From Heterocephalus glaber (taxonomy: Eukaryota > Chordata > Mammalia > Rodentia > Bathyergidae): a stretch of DNA of 64,000 nucleotides. Under the pieces are notes generated by a model. That model did not search any database, was not told where the DNA came from, and worked only from the letters and a program-made list of their open reading frames with translations. Positions 12,366-26,600 of the stretch are shown here, piece by piece; position 1 is the stretch's first letter; every line of letters starts with the position of its first letter. Made by a program: the position numbers and the translations under genes. Location of the stretch: contig NW_004624849.1 of NCBI RefSeq assembly GCF_000247695.1, forward strand, positions 148,490-212,489. The letters run 5' to 3'.

Positions 12366-15300
12366 TTTCTATATGGTCAGCTCTAGCCAAACTTGGTGCC
12401 CTTCAGAGTGGACAGATCTTGAGCAGCAAGAGCTGCTTAAGATGTACAAACTACCAACCGAAAACTAAACAAACCCCAAAACTGTACCTTTCTCTTCCTG
12501 CTTTTTCAAGGGGTTAGTGTGGGAACAGACAGATTCTTCGCCAAGAATCCGAGAGTCAAGGGGTAAAATCTGCCTTTCCGTGGTTGATAGGAGTACAAGG
12601 TGCTGGGTGCTGGGCCCAGCTCGAGCTGCTTAATGTTTAATTGGGGCTGGGGTGAGTGAGAGGGGATGGTGAGGCCTCCTGGTGTGGCCTGGTGTGATGT
12701 GGGCATCACAGCTTCACAGCTGCTGAGCGGAAGGAAGATGGGGCCAGGGTGACCCACATTCACAACCTGGGAGAGCCCCCTCCTGAATTCCAGACTCACC
12801 TGGACTCAAAGGCTGCATAAACAAGGCTGCAACACAGGCGTTCCCCAGCCTCCCTGCACTCCTGCCTGAGTCTCTTTCCTCTGTAAAAGATGTGGGCAGA
12901 CAGGGCAGGAGGCAGGAAGAGAGGATAGCCATTCCTGAGAGGCCATGTTGTAAAGCCAGGCCCTGAAGGGAGTGTACCAGAGTGCTGAGTTCTTTCCCCC
13001 AGGGAGCTTTTGGCAGAAGGAGCTGAAGGTGTTGGTGAGGGAACCCTATCAGGGAGGACAAGTAGGCCTGAAGTCTCCCCTTGCCCCTGGTCTCTGCTCC
13101 TCGCCCTCCCTGGTGATGAGTTCCTGGATGCATAGTGACCTTGGAGCTCACAGTGCATGGAGAAAGCATAGGTCTGGGTGCAGGAGCTTAAGAGAATTTC
13201 CAGCCAACCAGTTGAAGGAGGACGAAGTTGTTCCTTGTTGCCTTCCCTGCACACAAGTGTTTCCTCTGCTATGGTGCTCCTGCCCCACTCTCCTGACTTT
13301 CATTTGTCCCCATTTCTGAGAAGCCTGTACAGAGCCTCCAGGCTAAAAGCCTTGCCTCCACAGTTCTCATCAGCTTGTAGCTGTTGATTTAGGTGCCAAG
13401 CATGAGAAGAAATTCACCAGCAGGGGAACCTACTGGCCCCAGGAAATGCTTGTGGGAGGTAGGATGTGCTTGGCAGGCTAGTACTAGGGTGAAATGTGCC
13501 CTGGGGAGGGGCTTTGTGGGTGGCTTCCTGACCACCAGTTGAGGGCTCAGTGAACTCAGAGGATGAGGGCACCGCCTCATGTCGCTTGGAGCAAGCAGTG
13601 GCAGGACTGCAGGGCCTTCTTGGTGTGCCATGGCAGAATCCCTCTTTTCTCCACCTCCTGGAGTGGCCCCAAAAGCTTATCACTGGAAGCTGTCCCCTTT
13701 GTTAATTGTTGTATTACTGCATTTTGGGGGCATTCTCTGCTTACCATTGAGCCAAATGCTTAGGGAAGAGGGAAGGTAGGGGCGAGTGTAAGATGCATCC
13801 TCAGAGAAAAATAAAATCTTGTGGAGAATGAAACATAAAGCATTTACCAGGACGGGGAGGTGCACACCATTGGTGGGTGCCTGTTAACCACCCAGGGCCA
13901 TGCTAAATGCTTTGTTTGGAATGTTTCAGGTGGGTATTGTTGGATCCATTTTGCAAAGCAGGAAGTGAAGGTTAAGAGGAATCTGGTGATTTACTTTGGG
14001 TCACATATCCAGTAAATAAAAAGCTAAAGCTGGGGATGCTTAATAGCTGGAGGTAGGAAAGAGTGAGGTCCAAGGAAGTCAGGCTCTGGGTGGGCCAGGC
14101 TTTGCAGAGCAGAGAGGGGAGCAGAAAAGGTAAGACCTGGAAGATAGGCTGGGCCCTCCTGGAGATTATGTGGAAACTTGCTGGGCTCCTGGGGAGAAGA
14201 CTAAATGAAGAAGGAAGCTGTCCAGGTGCTTGGGAGGACAAAATGGGGAAGCAGTTTGCAGGCTGATTGTGGGAATCCTGGAGAAGCATTAGAGGTTCCT
14301 GAGTAGAGAAATGAGGCACATTTCTCTATGATGGAGATCTGCTCTCCAGGTTGTGAGAGACCTTGGCAAATCGTCCGTCAGAGAAGGACTTGGGTCTAAA
14401 GGAGAGTGATGGTCCTTCTGAGAGTATCCTGGAGAGTCAGCCAAACTCCCTGCTCATCCAGCCAAGCCTCTGGAAGTCAGGGTTCAGAACCTTCTTCCTG
14501 TCTCCCCAAAACTTAGTCTCCCTTGCTCCAACCACGGGCCCTCCGGGAGCTGGTTAGGCCCCAGGGTGCCCAGCCCTGCTGTGCCTGCTGATGGGATCCC
14601 TGCTGTTCCATGGGTTTACCTAGGCAAGGTGAGTGTATAGGGAGGGGAGGAGGAAGCCTGACCTTTGGCTTTCTGATGTTCACATGGTACTGGGACTTGG
14701 CCAAGTGAGATGGAAGTGCTGTGAACTTCAGGAGAATCTTCATTTGAATCCACCTTAAAGGAGTGAAAAAGAGGGATAAAATGATAATAGCAAAGGAGCT
14801 GGTGCTTTACAGGCAGCAGGTCCTTACCTCTCACCATCCCTCTAGGGCATTATTACCCTTTTGCACTTTGAGAGTCAGAAGATTAGAGCAGTTAGGTGAT
14901 TTGCTCAAAACTCCTCCACTAGAAAGAAGTAAAAATGAGATTGGAGTTCAGGTGAGGCCTTAGAGCCTGAACTCTTCAGTACCAGACCAGACATTTCCTG
15001 CAGCAAAGCACTGTGGGGTATATGTCAGGAAACACTGGAAAATTCCCTCTTCAAGACTTTAGGATGCCCCCACAGGCGTCCTTCTTAGAGGGATCCTGAG
15101 GAAGAGGGTACAGTGAGCACCCTTTGTTACATGTCAGCTATCCAACCCTTGCCCCCCTTCCCCCATGGCCTGGTGGGCCCAGGAGTCAGGGACTGAGTCC
15201 CCCACAGTGTCCTTAGGGTCTTTGAGGTGCCCCTCTGAGGACATGCTCATAAGTGAGTGCTGGGTAATTAAGGTGCCCCAACTGCACCCTAGCTTCCCCA

Positions 15301-18300
15301 AGGAAAGAGATTCACCTGATCATTCACACACTCATTCAGTGATGTTTACTGAGTCTGAACAGTGCTGAGAGCAGAGGTAACTGAGGCCCACCTTGGAGCC
15401 TACTTCCCCTGAATCTCCAGTGGGAGCCCCTGGACTTGGATGCTCTGGACATTGCAGACAGCAAGGATGTCTTCCTGCTCCGTCCTTCAGGAGAGGAGGA
15501 AGGTCCCTTTCCACACTGGGACCTATAAATTTGGGTGGGGTGGTCCATTGAAGGGGTGATGCAGCTCTTGGAACTCCCTCTGGGTCTTGATCCTAGTTAC
15601 TCCTCCGATAGGGGCTGTGTCAGTAAACAGCAGGCCGGAGGAAGGCCTTGTCTTGGCATCTGTGGCTCCAGAGTGTGTGCTCAGGTCAGGGAACTTCAAC
15701 CCTGTAGGAAGCAGATGGAGTTGGTCCAGAAAACTGCACATTGCCGCCCCAAGTGGTATTCTGATGGTTGGTTCCTTTCCTGCCCTTCCTTCTCTTCTCC
15801 TGGGGACCTCTCTGTCCCTTCTCCTAGGCCCCATGCCCTTCCACTCCCTCAGTGCAGACCTCTCACATGCTTGGCTGGGCCCACACTTTCTACCCACATC
15901 AGTCTTATCCCTTCCCAAGCTTCTGTTCCTCTGTGTTCCGCCCTCTGGCTCTGGCTTTGCTGTTAGAAGGCGGCTGTTGAAACCCCCTGCTTCTTAGGGC
16001 CGGAGTCCCCAGGCCTTTGCTCTGTGGTCCTCCTCAGCCTGCTCTGCTCCATCCTCCCAGAGCCATCCCCACCACCAGGCCTTTACCCACATGACCCTGT
16101 GCCAGGCAGGCCCTTCCATCCCTGCCCTTTCCTGGCTGCCACTGACCCTACATTCTAGATTCAAGGATCCCTTGGACACCCTGGGGTCCTGGTCACTACC
16201 TCTTGAGCACCCCTGAGCTTAAAGGAGATGAACACCCAAACACTGCCCAAGGTATAAGTCTCAGAGTTGCGGGGGGGGGGGGGATGCTTCTTTTTCTCTC
16301 CTCAGGAGTCACCTTGAAGAGACACAGTGCGATTCATCTGAGACAGGCTGTGAGCTTCTATAAGGAAAAGCCATAGTCAGCATTCCCCAGATGTCCCTGA
16401 CATCCTCATGGCCTTCAGAAGGGTAGTTGGAGGTGGCGCTCATTGGTGGTTCTGCTGAGCAGAGTGGGTGTGGTTGGTATCTTCCCTCCTCCTCTCAGTT
16501 CTCAGGAAATGTAAATAGGGACAGGATCTGTGGGATCAGGATTAATGGTGCTTACCAGCCATGTGACCTTAGGTACAACCTTCAGTTGTCAGATGGGAAC
16601 AGTAATGCCCCCCTCTTAGGGGTATAGTGAGAATGACATGCAATGAAATAACTGACATGTCCCATATACCACTGAGTACAGAATTCTTAGCGCATAATAT
16701 TAAATTATTGCTATTTTCACTATTATTAAGAAGAGGAAACCCAAAAGTCAAAGGATCCAAAAAGGATAAAACAATCCTCAGTATACAAAGTCCTAACAAC
16801 ATCCACTTTTTCTTTTTAATAGAAGCGGTTCTAAACTCATTACTTCTTGGTGATACTGTGCTAACTACTGGACGTGTCTAAAACTAATCATAGTTTTTTT
16901 TCTGAAAGTAAATTTAAATCCTAAAGAAAAAAAATTCCACCCTTAATTGTCCAAATTTCTTAATTTATCACAGACCTTCTGACCTTCTCTTCGTCATTAA
17001 ACTTCCTATTGGGGTTGGGATTTAGCTCAGTGGTGCTGCGCCTGCCTCGAAAGTGCAAGGTCCTGAGCTCAATCCCGGGTACCAAAAATAAAACAAACAA
17101 AAAAACACTTCCTATTGAACCTTTACTTAGGGGGCATTGGAGGAGCTCCCTGGGACTCTGCAATTGGCGGTGCTAAAACCCAGGCACACCAGATGGTTGG
17201 CTTCATTCCCTTTTCTTTGTGAACCTAGGTCCCTGTGACCTGCTGCCTGAGGGATGCTTCACAAGGGTCATGGCAATTGTGGCAGTCAAGCTCCCAAACA
17301 CAGTCCCTTCACCAGGCCTCACCTCACAGCAGGGATGCTACTGATAGCCGCAGCTTAAAAGTGCATGCTCAGTGGAAAACATTCAGACTGTACAGAAGTA
17401 AAATACAAGAAATCCAGGCTGCCTATGTAACTCAGTATAGAATGCTTGCCTAGTATGTGATCCCCGGCACAAGGAACAACAACAAATTAACAAAGCACCA
17501 GTAAAAAACTCAAAGGCACCCCCTAGCCGATTTCCTAGCAGTAGCCACAGTCATTGTATATGAGCACACACAAATATATTCCTCTTCCTCAAATGGGACC
17601 ATCTTTTATACTGTTCTGTAATAGATTTATTATGTAATATTCTTAAGATCTTTCCCCAGCAGGCTACAGAGATTCCTCACTCTCATTAACAGTGCTGAGT
17701 GTTCCAGTGTCAGGATGTACACCTGCTTCCTGATTGGTGGATACTTTTCTGTGAAGCCTCTCATCCTCTGGTTGTTGTGATACAGTATACTGCATGTCTT
17801 CTGCCCTCAGCTTTCCCTCCACTCTTCCAGAGCTGCCATGGCTCCCCAGTTTGTCATCTTGAAGGGCAGTTTTAGTAAGTTCTAAACTTTCTGAATTTAG
17901 AATTGGAGGCCTTCCACAGTCAGGTGCTTCTTTTGAGCCCCTTGCATTAGTCAAACTGAGCTACTTGCCAGTACCCACAGGATCCCTGTGGTACTGCCCA
18001 ATGAGGCCCCTGTGCCTGCTTTTCTCTCTGCCAGTAGTGCCAGCTTCCCACAGGCCTGTCTCTGTGACCTGGTTTGTACCTGAAGCCTCCCAATTGCCCT
18101 TGCTGGGAGAAACCTTTATCTCCTGAGATCCTTCAGCAGTTTATGTTGCCAGTTGCTGTTGGGGCACTTCCTGCCTTCCTGGACTAGAAGCACCACTGAG
18201 CAGGGGCTTTTTTGCAGAGGGAGGGGGTTAAGAATCAAGCCCAAGACCTCACGCAAGTTTGGCACGTGATCTATTGCTGAGCTACATTCGCAGCCCCTGG

Positions 18301-20617
18301 GCAGTGATTTTTTAATTCCTGCACAGACTCAGCGCCTCAGACCCAGTGGCAGTTAGTAAACATTTATTGAAAACGAAAAAAAAAAAAACCCAGAAAAAGA
18401 CAAGTGTCCCAAAGAGCTTTTTTTTTTCTTTAATAGGAAGGCAATGAGGAGAGAGTTACCCTTTCAAGTTTTAGATGATGTCATAATCATGAAAAACATA
18501 TGGCATTGAATTAAAATAAACAGTAGAAAGTTCAATGGACTAGAATAAATTCCAGAAGGAGATTTAATGGAAAAAGAAATCTTTACCTTTAAATGTTATT
18601 GGGGCAACTGGATTACAGTTATAAAATTTAAGGGGATGTAGCTCAGTGGTAGAGTATGTGTTTAGTATGTATGAGGACTTGGGTTCAACCTCCAGTGCCA
18701 AAACTTTTTAAGTTAAAAAAATCTTTTAAAAATTTAGTTTAATTTTATTTTTTTGGTATGGGAAATGGAATAAAAGACCTTTGCACTGAGGTGCATACCA
18801 CCTTTTAAAATTTATTTTGAGACAGCGTCTTGATAAGTTGCTGATTGTGACTCAGGTTGGGCTTGAACTTTTGATCTTCCTGCCTCAGCCTCCAAACTGC
18901 TGGTATTATAGGTGTGCACTACCACACCTGGCTAGAAAAAAGTAGACTTTTATTTCAATTTGTAGCACAAGTTTAAGGAATGGAAAGTTGCCACAAGGAA
19001 AGTACAAAAATCAATAGAATTAAGGAAATTAGCTTCCTTTAAATATGTAAACTACTGAAGCTGGGTGTGGTGACTCCTGTAATCCCAGCACTTGGGAGGC
19101 AGAGGCTGGAGGATCACTGTAAATTCCCAGGCCAGCCTGGGCTACATAGCAAGTTCAAAGTCAGCTCGAACTACATAGCGGAAACCCTGTCTAAAAAACA
19201 AACAAAACCTTAAAAACAAAAACTACTGGAAACAAAAACAAAAAAGAACCACTACTGGAAACACAAAAACTAATCTTGGCAGAGCTTTTAGGAAACCAAT
19301 AGATATAATTAGGGCACAGTAAATTATTCACTTTTTCAAGGTTCCATCTGTTGAACAATATGTAATAAATTAAATATTTAAGACTCCATATCTTTTAAAT
19401 CTCATAATTCTACTTTGGGGAATTTATGAGGCATTAATCTCAATGGAAAAAAATTCATAAAAGTTCAATTTATAGCAGCAAAACAAATTGGGAACTACAT
19501 GGTGGACAGTTTATGCAACTGACTAATGCCAGTGGGTGGAAAGAAGACCAAGAAAGATCTCATGAGGACAGAGCAGTCCTGCAAAACATATGCACACACA
19601 CTGGCACTGAGGACACCCTGGTGAACAAGTCAGGCGTGGGTCCTGCCTTCCTGGAATTTGTATTCTGAGAACAGTGCCTTCAAAATGTAGAATGACGTAA
19701 AAAGAGTCAAATGTTACTGATTTCATTTTTTAGGTGGAATCTTTAAATTTATCCGAAGAAAGAAGCAACAGGTAGACTGCTCTAAAATCTCAGATGTAGG
19801 GACCGGAATCTCCCCAGTGGAGAACAAAACGACCCTGAGTCAGACCAGCCTGACTCAACAAGAAACAGCCTTGCAATCCTGGTCTCTGGGTAAGGAGTTT
19901 GTAGTATAACCCCAGAGATGTGTAAGCTCATTTCTGAGAGACCTGGGAAGAGGTGTTTTGGACAGAGCTTGCAAGCAATGGGCTGTTTAAAAAAAAAAAA
20001 AAGAGCACTGGGTGTTTGTTTTTACGGTAGTGAGGTTTAAACCCAGTGAACTCAGGACTTTCACACTAAGCTACATCCCCAGCCCTTTTTTATTTTTTAT
20101 TTTGAGACAGGATCTGGCTAAGTTCCTTAGACTGGACTCAAACATGTGATCCTCTAGTCCTGCCTGAGCCTCCCAGAATGCTGGGATTATAGGCTCATGC
20201 CATTATGCCTGGTGAAGAAGCACTGTTTATAATAGCAAAAACAACCAAAAAATAGGCACATTGAAAGAAATATGGATAAATTCTAGAGTACAGACACACA
20301 ATGAAATATGCTGTACTGAATGAAACAACTTCAGCTATGTTCGATAACATTAATAATTTAGGGCCAGGGATTTAGCTCAGTGGTTTCACCGCCTGCACAA
20401 GGACCCTAGTTCGATCCCTGGTACCAAAAAACCCCCCAAACATTGATAATTTTAGAAACATAATGTCAGTTGGGGAGAACAATGCCAGAAGGTACATATA
20501 ATATGATACTCTCTTAAAACTTTGAAAGAGGTAAAAAAGTAACACAATGAGCAAAGATATATATTCTTCTCCTAACACAACTGTTAACATTTTGCTAAAT
20601 TTCCTTTAATCTTACTC

Positions 20618-20648
<31 letters not shown>

Positions 20649-23600
20649 GGGGTTCTGATAAAAGTTAGACATTTGAAGTTATGACATTTCACACTTAAGT
20701 ACTTCACCCCCGTGTATCAAATGAAAGACATTCTCCATAATCTCCAGCTATTCATCCATAATACTAGTAAACTACAGTGTCGAAACGTCTGTTGTTTCCC
20801 TCATAAGCAACTGCAGCTGCCCAACATGAGAGTATCATTCCACACATTGCCAGCCCAGGAAAAGATCAAAATTTGAAATTCTAGTACAGTTTCTATGAAT
20901 GTGTATTCCTTTTGCGCTATTGTAAAGTTGAAAAATCCTAAATTGGAAAGGTCAACTTAATTTTTTTTTTTTGGTACTGGGGATGGAACGTGAGTCCTTG
21001 CGCTTGCGCAGCAGGCAGTGAAACCACTGAGCTAAATCCCTGGCCCTCAACCTAATATTTAGAGTTAAGTAATTCTATGTATAACTTAAAGCAAATAGGA
21101 AGTGATTAAATGAAATATGGTATATCATGGAATAACATATAGCTATCAAAGTGTTTTTTAAAATAGTCTAAGAATACAAAACATTTTACTGAAATATTAA
21201 ATATAGAAACAAAATTTAAAAACATTTATATTTGCATACATATATGTTTGTATTGTATACATGTATGATTATAAATTATATTTGGGATATAGAAAAAGAT
21301 AAATTTGATTTTTAAATAAATCACACCAAAATTTAACAGTTGTTCTTATATACCATGTTCTATACTATATTGTGTTATGTATTATTTAACTGGGTGATTA
21401 ATGATGAAGTTTTGAGGTGGGGGTGGTACTGGGGATTGCACCCAGGGCCTCTACCAGTGAGCTACATTCCTAGCCCTTTATATTTTATTTTGAGATAGGG
21501 TCTAGCTGTGTTACCCAGGCTGGCCTCCAACTTGCAACCCTTCTGCCTCAGCTTCTCAAGTAGCTGGGATTATACACATGTGCCACCTGCCTGTCAAGCC
21601 TTTGGTGGGGGCCAGTACTAGGGATTGAACCCAGGATCTTTTCTCTTTTAATTTTTTTATTTTGAGACAGTGTCTTACTATGTAGTCAGGCTGGCCTTGG
21701 ACCTCCTATGTAGCTCAGATGACCTTGAATTCATGATCCTCCATCTTCAGCCTCCTGAATGCTGAGATTATAGGTATGTACCACCATGGCCAGTTTTACA
21801 TGTCTGTAATTTTTAGGTCATGAGGTAGCAAGCAGGTGCTGTCTTGTTCCTTGTCCAGTCATGTGATCCCAAGCCTGCAGCATGTGACTCCACAGAGCCA
21901 ATCCTCACCACCCCCGCTCATCATTTTTTTTTTTTGGTACTGGGGATTGAACTCGGGTCCTTGTGTTTGCGCAGCAGGCGGCGAAACCACTGAGCTAAAT
22001 CCCTGGCCCCACATTTTTTTAATAAGCAGCACACAGATACTCCTTTTAGCACTTACAGTTGAGCTTCTTCCACTTGCAGGCGGAGGGTCAGTCTCAGAAA
22101 GATTTTGTTGAAGACTCAGGTACACGCCAAGAGCTGGCTCTGTGGCTGTAGGGAACCGCCTCCCCCTCTCTCATTAACAGCCCCCCAGACTCAAGCTTTC
22201 TGCTCTGTCTGGCACTTAGTGGCTAAGAGTTTATGCCAGGGGCAGGGAGCTCAAACACAGTAATGCATGTTTGCTTTTGAAGAATAGCAGGATACAAAAT
22301 TCTGCAAATACAAAATGATGGTACATATGTACCAGGCTGGAATGCGAATCAGAAAGGGGCCAGTCAGTTAGGGGATGGGCAGTTGAAAAACTTTGTGACA
22401 TTTCTGTATAATGTTGTTTGTGCAATGAATGAGAAATGGAGACCACGCTAACTTTTACTGAGCATATAAAGACTGCCAGGTCAATATGAGGTAATTTTGT
22501 ACACCCCATGTTTTAAATCTCACATTCCTCCTTTTAACAGATAAGGACATTGAGTCAGAGAGGCCAAGAGCCAGGATCACATAGTGAGCGAGTGACAGAG
22601 CAGGAAATGCAGTCTAGATCTGTTTAGTTCCCCACATGATCCTCTACAAATATTATTTAAAATTAAATGTTCTAGGTAATATAGTTATTAAACAAACATT
22701 TGTAAACTCACCACCTAACCCAAGACAGTGTTTATTCCTACTTTTGTGCTTTCCAGTTCCTTCCCAACCAGTCCCTTTCCTGAATTTTGTGTTTATCCGT
22801 TCTGTTTTTAAGATTTTAGTTCTTGGAATAACTTTTATCTTGGGGATACTATGCATACAGAAAAGTGAACAGCATAAGTGTTTAGCTTGATGAATTTTCA
22901 CAAACTGTACACACATCCATGTAACCAACATTGAGATCCAGAAAATAAGAGTGTTATCAGTATTTTAAGTATGTAAACATTTTTTCACAGGTTTACTATG
23001 TTCCATTATTTCTTCTTTGTAAATATCTGCTTATATCCTTTATCATCTTACCTATTCAGGTGTTGGCACCTTAAAATCATCATGGTCTCTGTGCCTATTG
23101 ACTTACATGAGCTTCTTGCCATATGTGTTAAAAATACCTTTCCAGGGCTGGGGATTTAGCTCAGTGGCACAGCGCCTGCCTGGCAAACGTGAAGTCCTGA
23201 GTTCGATCCCCAGTACCAACAAACAAAACAAAACAAAAAACAAAAACTATCTTTCCACTTTTTTATTCATTTAAACATTTTATTTGAGAAGTATTTTTTT
23301 TTAACTGTCTCTCTTTCTCCACGCCCTTGGCCTTTTGGTAAGGTCTGTAAAGCACTTCGGGCTTAGACTTGGTCAGACTGAGTTCCCATCTCCCATGGCC
23401 ACTCACTCAGTCCACCGAACTTTTTCTGCTTGGCTCGTTTTCTTCCTCTCTCTGGGCTTTCTGCAGCACAGCTGAACATCTGCAGAGCTACAGTTAGCCA
23501 ACTTGAATGAAACTGCAAAAAGATAATCAATAAAGAATTTAAATGGGTGCAAATATATATGTATCAAGAAGGAAACTTTTTTTCTTTGAAGTATTGGGGA

Positions 23601-26600
23601 TTAAACCCAGGCCCTTTGCACTCGGCTACATCCCCAGTCCTTTCTTTCTTTCTTTATTTTGAGACAGGGTCTAAGTTGCTAAATTGCCCAGGCTGTGTTC
23701 AAACTTGTGATTCTCCTTCTTCAGCCTCCCAGAGTACCAAGATTACAGGCATGCATCACCATGCCCTACAAGAATATATTTCTATGGGCCAGGGATTTAG
23801 CTCAGTGGTTCCACTACCTGCCTCCAAAGCACAAGGACCTGAGTTCAATCCCCAGTACCACACACACACACAAAAGAATCATAATAATACATTTTATGAC
23901 TAGAAAATGATACTTATTCATGGTATACAATTCAAATAGAAAAATGTTACCTCCCCCCAGATTACATTTCTTTTTTTTTTTTTTTTGGTACCGGGGATTG
24001 AACCCAGATTACATTTCTAACCTAAACATTGGATCATACCAAACCTGAAATCCAAAATGCTCCAAAATCTGAGACTTTGAATGCTGACATGGTACCATGA
24101 GTAATAGATTCTACACCTGATCTAATGTGTGGTTTGGCAGTCAAAACATAGGCACACTAAAAAGATTGTGTAAAACTACCATCAGGCTGTGTGTATAAGG
24201 TGTATATGAAACACAAATAAATTTTATGTTTAGGGCCAGGAATGTAGCTCAGTGGTGCAGCATTTGCCTGCCAAGTGTGAGGCCCGGAGTTCAATTCCCA
24301 GTACATCCCCCCCAAAAAAACGCCAATAAATTTTATGTTTAGACTTGGGTCCTATATGCAGATATTCTAAAATACTGGGAATTCCCAAATCTGAGACACT
24401 TCCAGTCCCAAGTATTTTGGATAAGGGATGTTCTTGCTATACCTGAAGTTCTACCACTAAGACACAACTCCTGTTAACACTTTGGAGAATATCCTTACAG
24501 ATTGCCTCTCCTCTCCCTCCTGTTCTCATTCTCCCTGTATAAAAATTTACACTGGGGGGGAACCCTTTACATTAATATTCTCTTGGTTTGTATCATTCTT
24601 TCATTTGACAATGTCATCCATATATTTTCACCCCACACCCCTCTTGGCTGCGTAGGATTTTGTTGCCTGAATGTGCCAGAACGTACTTTGTTGGCCATGT
24701 AGGTTAGAGTGGTAAGCATGCTATATGTTTCTTGGGATGCTTGCCCTGTTGCTCTGACCTAGACTGATGGCACTTCTAATGCGGGAAGGTGGCTTGAGTT
24801 CAGCTTAACACCTCTGAACTCAACCAGCTTTGTGGGGTGCTGGGGATCAAACCCAATCACACATGCTAAGTATACCCTCTGTCACTGAGCTACACCACCA
24901 GCTCCTCACATAGATTTTTCATTTTGGGAAGTCTCTGCTCCTTGGCCCCAGGATTGGGTGGTTGGTCTCATCTCCTTGAGCTCTTCTGGGAGCCCATGGT
25001 TTACTCCTTCACTCCCTTTCCACTACCACATGGAACTCTGCACATAGGGGTTGAGGTCACATAAGGTTAAGTTTGAAACAAAAATAAGACACACATGCAC
25101 GTTTTCTATCTCTTTTTAGTTATCAACACACTACTTGTAGATACAGAGTAGAAAGTAAAAGCCAGCAGTCATTCCACGAGTCAATGAGAAGCCGTGTTAA
25201 GCTTAGGGGCTCACAGGGGCCTGGAACTCTGGCGTGCTTCCCGTCACCTGGGACTCTTGTTTACAATCCAGACGTCCCCTCTCCCTGAGGTTTGGATTCA
25301 GTAGGCCTGCAGTAGGGCCTTGGCACCTGCATTATAATCAACCTTCCCAGGCTACTTGGCTGCTCAAGATTAACAAAAAGAATGCAGAAGTGTCTTTCCA
25401 GACATTACTTGATTAAAGAAAGAGCGGGAGAGAAAATGAGAATGAGATTGTGCCATATATTCATTTTTGGGTTTTGTCTATTTAAAATTACTCATTTTTT
25501 GTGGTGCTGGGGATTGACCTCATGGCTTTGTACACGGTAGGCAAATGCTCTACTACTGAGCTACACTTGCCCCCCCCAGCCTGGGCTTTATAAAAATCAG
25601 CAACAGAATGTGATCCAAATACTATCCATATCCTAAATACATATCCTGTCCATATCCAAATACTCCTTTAGACATTCTATTGTCTGCATAATAGTCCATT
25701 GTGTGGATGCATTTCAATTTACTCAGTCAACACTCTGTTGTTGAACAGTAGTTCTCTTCCCACCATCATTGCTGTTACAAATAATGCTATGTAGCTAAAT
25801 CTTGTTGTAAATTCCTTAATTATTTCCTTAAGTTAAATTCCTAAGGAGTAAATTATGGGCCAAAAGGTTTATGCTTTGAAGCTTTTGATAGATGCTCCCA
25901 AATACTACAAAAAGGCCTCCCCCCTGGGCCTGCTATTCCCATGAGCTCACTGTGGGGGACAGTGAGGTGCAGTCTGCCCACCTATGACCTCACTAGTCCT
26001 GCCAGATCCCCAGTGGGCAGTGCCTGCTGGGCATAGCTCCTGCACCAGTGAAGTGCTCAGTAACTATGACATGTGGTAAACTGGAGGAACATTTTCTCCT
26101 GTGACCAGACAAAGACACTGAGGGATGGAAGGGGTCAAGTAACTCAGTTCCAAGAGCAGGAATTCAAAACTAACTCTCTTCTCCACTCCATTAATTTTTA
26201 ATTAATATTAAGGAGGGACAGGAATGGCTGTGGGAGCAGTTATATGTCCTTAAAAATGTGTGGAAAACAGGAAAGGGGACTAGAAAGCTTGGAAAAGAGA
26301 AATAGTCTGGAGGAGACCCTCAAAGACATTCTTTAGGTCCTGCTGATGTCAAAATGGTGATGGTATCGCTTCTCGGCCTTTTGGCTAAGATCAAGTGCAA
26401 AATGGTGGTGGTGGTGGTGTGGTGTGTCCTGTGTATGACCCTTTGTGACCAGCCAGGGAAAAGCAAGTTAAACTCGCTGAATGCTTATTGAGCACTGACT
26501 TGGGTTCTGTGGGAATACAGTGTGATGTGTTTCTTTTGAAGATCTGAAGATCCCTGCTGTGTTTTCCCTGCTTCAGTTTTATTTATTCAAGAAATATAAT

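Noticed and set aside
10858..12468. Several long reading frames on both strands across the CpG island
   Set aside because: GC-rich DNA is stop-poor. The frames overlap each other on both strands, run through the exon 1 donor and the GT microsatellite, and show no domain.
17011..17106. tRNA-like A and B boxes (TAGCTCAGTGG, GTTCGATCC) here and at many other sites
   Set aside because: They belong to ID-type SINEs with GTACC ends, A-rich tails and target-site duplications. None folds into an intact tRNA with an acceptor stem.
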